Shown here: in pieces, positions 62,624-64,000 of the stretch
Layout: the number at the start of each line of letters is the position of its first letter
Position numbering within the stretch: the stretch's first letter is position 1
Origin: Microvirga sp.
Lineage (GTDB): Bacteria; Pseudomonadota; Alphaproteobacteria; Rhizobiales; Beijerinckiaceae
Direction: 5' to 3'
Assembly (NCBI GenBank): GCA_029266525.1
Contig: JAQSWQ010000005.1
Span: 1 to 64,000 of the forward strand
Length of the DNA stretch: 64,000 nucleotides
Made by a program: the position numbers and the translations under genes
The notes under the pieces: generated by a model
Told to the model about the DNA's origin: nothing
The model's input: only the letters and a program-made list of their open reading frames with translations
Databases searched by the model: none

Positions 62624-63772
62624 CTATTGCGCGCTCGCCTCCAGCGTCGCCGGGGCGGCCGTCGCGACGCGGTGGACGTCGCGATAGCGGTCAAAGCGCA
62701 GGCCCATCATCTTCTCGAACTTGCCGTGGACCTCAGCGACTGACAGCCCCTGCAGCTTGCGGCCGCGGCGGGCGTAGAAAATCGAGCGGTTAGCGCGTGC
62801 GGGCCGCGGCAGGAGCTTCACTGCGCCGGCGCTCGGAGCGCCGACTACCTTTTGAAGGAACTTCTCGGCGTCGTCCGGGCCGAGGAAGTGGGCGAGATAG
62901 GTCTCGCCGTCCGTGAGATCGCGGCCGATGCGCTTCGCGATCCGCGCGCGATCCCGCTTCAGCATCTCGGCGGCGAGCAGCGCCGAAAGAAAGGGGTCCC
63001 GCCGCAGATCGAGGATGCGGGCCCGCTCGACGCCGTCGGCCACCGTGAGCTCGTCGTCGACCCACTCGATGGCTTTCGCTTCCTTCTCCAGCCCGTGCTT
63101 CGCGCCGAAGTCGCGCACGACCCTGAGCCAGGTCGAGGCGATGAACTGGTACAGCCCGGTGGCGGATGAGGTCTTCGCCTTCACGGTCGTCGAGAAGCTC
63201 GATTCCTTGTCCGCGACGGCCATCAGGAGGATCGGATCGGTCTCTGTCGCCCGGGCCGCCTTCATGATCGTGCCGACGAGGTGGCGGCGGATCCGCATCG
63301 GCCCGAATTCGAGGATGTCGTCGGGATTCAAGGCAGGCGCGTCAGCCGTCAGCGCCGGCGTGTCGACGCCGGCTTCCGGCGGCTCGGGGTAGAGAAAATC
63401 GGCTGGTACGCGGTCGATCGCGCCGGCCCTAGGAAGCGCGGCCGTGATGGCGGTTGAGATGTGGTCTTGAACCGGCCGCTCGACGGGTGGCACGAAGGCG
63501 CTCACGCGCGGCTTGAGGAAGGCCGAGACCTCCGCCGGGGCCGCTTCGGCCCGGGTCACCGGCTCGAACTCGCCGCGGAAGCCGGCGAGCGCTACGGCCA
63601 GCGCCGCGCCTGCGCCGCCGCAGACCAGAAGCGACCGCAGCGCCACCGGCACGAAGCTCGCCCGATCGCGCGTCCCAGGGCCGCGGGGGGCGAGGCAATC
63701 GCCGCCGTAGCGCTCGGATGGGCGCTCGACTCGGTCGCTGGCGCGCAGCGGCGCCATCGCGCGAAGTCGCAT
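62624..63772 (-). CDS. lytic transglycosylase-like (SLT-domain) protein
   Basis: The 382-residue product has an N-terminal membrane segment (ALRSLLVCGGAGAALAVALA), an Ala/Pro-rich middle and a C-terminal SLT domain from about residue 175 (ILLMAVADKESSFSTTVKAK, then SATGLYQFIASTW and ILDLRRDPFLSALLAAEMLK). The Glu in DKESSF is the catalytic candidate. It would cleave peptidoglycan glycan strands in the periplasm. The gene is convergent with the AI-2E-family gene. Confidence 0.85.
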   Translation of the reverse strand: MRLRAMAPLRASDRVERPSERYGGDCLAPRGPGTRDRASFVPVALRSLLVCGGAGAALAVALAGFRGEFEPVTRAEAAPAEVSAFLKPRVSAFVPPVERPVQDHISTAITAALPRAGAIDRVPADFLYPEPPEAGVDTPALTADAPALNPDDILEFGPMRIRRHLVGTIMKAARATETDPILLMAVADKESSFSTTVKAKTSSATGLYQFIASTWLRVVRDFGAKHGLEKEAKAIEWVDDELTVADGVERARILDLRRDPFLSALLAAEMLKRDRARIAKRIGRDLTDGETYLAHFLGPDDAEKFLQKVVGAPSAGAVKLLPRPARANRSIFYARRGRKLQGLSVAEVHGKFEKMMGLRFDRYRDVHRVATAAPATLEASAQ

Positions 63773-63910
63773 TCGATCGAATCTCCCCGCCGCCTTCTAA
63801 GGGCGTCCCAGCTTGTCGTTATGGTGAATGGGTAGCAGGAGATGTGGCGACAACGTGGCGCCGCGCCCGCCCGAGGTCCGGCCGAGGCGTTTCGGGGCAA
63901 GCCGTTGCCG

Positions 63911-63945
63911 AAAAGCAAGAGCCCCGGCGATCGGCGCCGGGGCTC
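63911..63945 (-). terminator. intrinsic terminator of the gene entering from the right
   Basis: Minus-strand stem GAGCCCCGGCG / CGCCGGGGCTC, an 11-bp perfect hairpin followed by a short T-rich stretch. Confidence 0.85.
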
Positions 63946-63972
63946 GGACTGTCGAGCTTGGATGCGGGAGCT

Positions 63973-64000
63973 TTAGGCCGCTTTGCGGTTCACCTTCGAC
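63973..64000 (-). CDS. 3' end of an uncharacterised gene (partial)
   Basis: The last codons SKVNRKAA and a TAA stop at 63973-63975, followed by the terminator at 63911-63945, mark the end of a minus-strand gene whose body lies beyond the window. Nothing can be said about its function. Confidence 0.55.

Overview
The window is a high-GC (roughly two-thirds G+C) chromosomal segment of an alphaproteobacterium, most likely in the Hyphomicrobiales (Rhizobiales). The evidence is the remnant of a Rhodobacter-type gene transfer agent (GTA) head cluster, a perfect CtrA-type box, an alphaproteobacterial dxs/tlyA/RNA-methyltransferase neighbourhood, many small secreted proteins of rhizobial type and several dispersed palindromic repeats. 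Genus cannot be fixed from sequence alone. I see no tRNA, rRNA, CRISPR array or insertion-sequence transposase.

1-12.1 kb: a decaying GTA head module on the minus strand. Right to left it holds g1 (small terminase-like), g2 (large terminase), g3 (portal), g3.5, a short ORF, g4 (prohead protease), g5 (major capsid) and g6 (head-tail connector); nothing resembling g7-g15 follows. Plus-strand genes interrupt it: DoxX, a DUF559 endonuclease flanked by inverted palindromes, a secreted proline-rich protein, a small Cys-containing secreted protein and two trypsin-like secreted proteases. The capsid gene carries a nonsense codon and a frameshifting deletion. Its 3' 302 bp are duplicated, and a three-gene cassette (a VPAGQ..GGQWT-motif protein, a 61-residue protein and a DUF6968-like protein) lies between the copies. 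Repeats have altered the portal end and the protease N-terminus.

12.1-32 kb: repeat-rich intergenic DNA and small secreted proteins, a two-gene envelope operon (16202-14440), then two convergent TAXI-type TRAP transporters (16.3-22.8 kb). A patch of pseudogenes follows (an epimerase/decarboxylase and an acyl-CoA ligase, 23.2-23.8 kb). After it come a ThuA-like protein, a GFA protein, a cysteine Ntn-hydrolase, a Tim44-like protein, a metallophosphoesterase next to a nucleotidyltransferase-like protein, and a DUF2076 protein.

32-55 kb: mostly housekeeping. Genes include an L,D-transpeptidase, a polysaccharide flippase, an EamA exporter, an ECF sigma factor, dxs, sodC, tlyA plus an RlmD/TrmA-like methyltransferase, an enoyl-CoA hydratase/acyl-CoA dehydrogenase pair, a Sua5-type tRNA modification enzyme, a Gre factor, an acrylyl-CoA reductase, an MFS transporter, a SleB-type cell-wall hydrolase, pyruvate phosphate dikinase, a MarR regulator and two hot-dog thioesterases.

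55-64 kb: a sugar ABC importer operon (Tat-exported binding protein and two permeases, no ATPase in view) preceded by a candidate structured leader or small RNA. Then come small secreted and membrane proteins, an AI-2E-family permease, a lytic transglycosylase-like protein and the 3' end of another gene.
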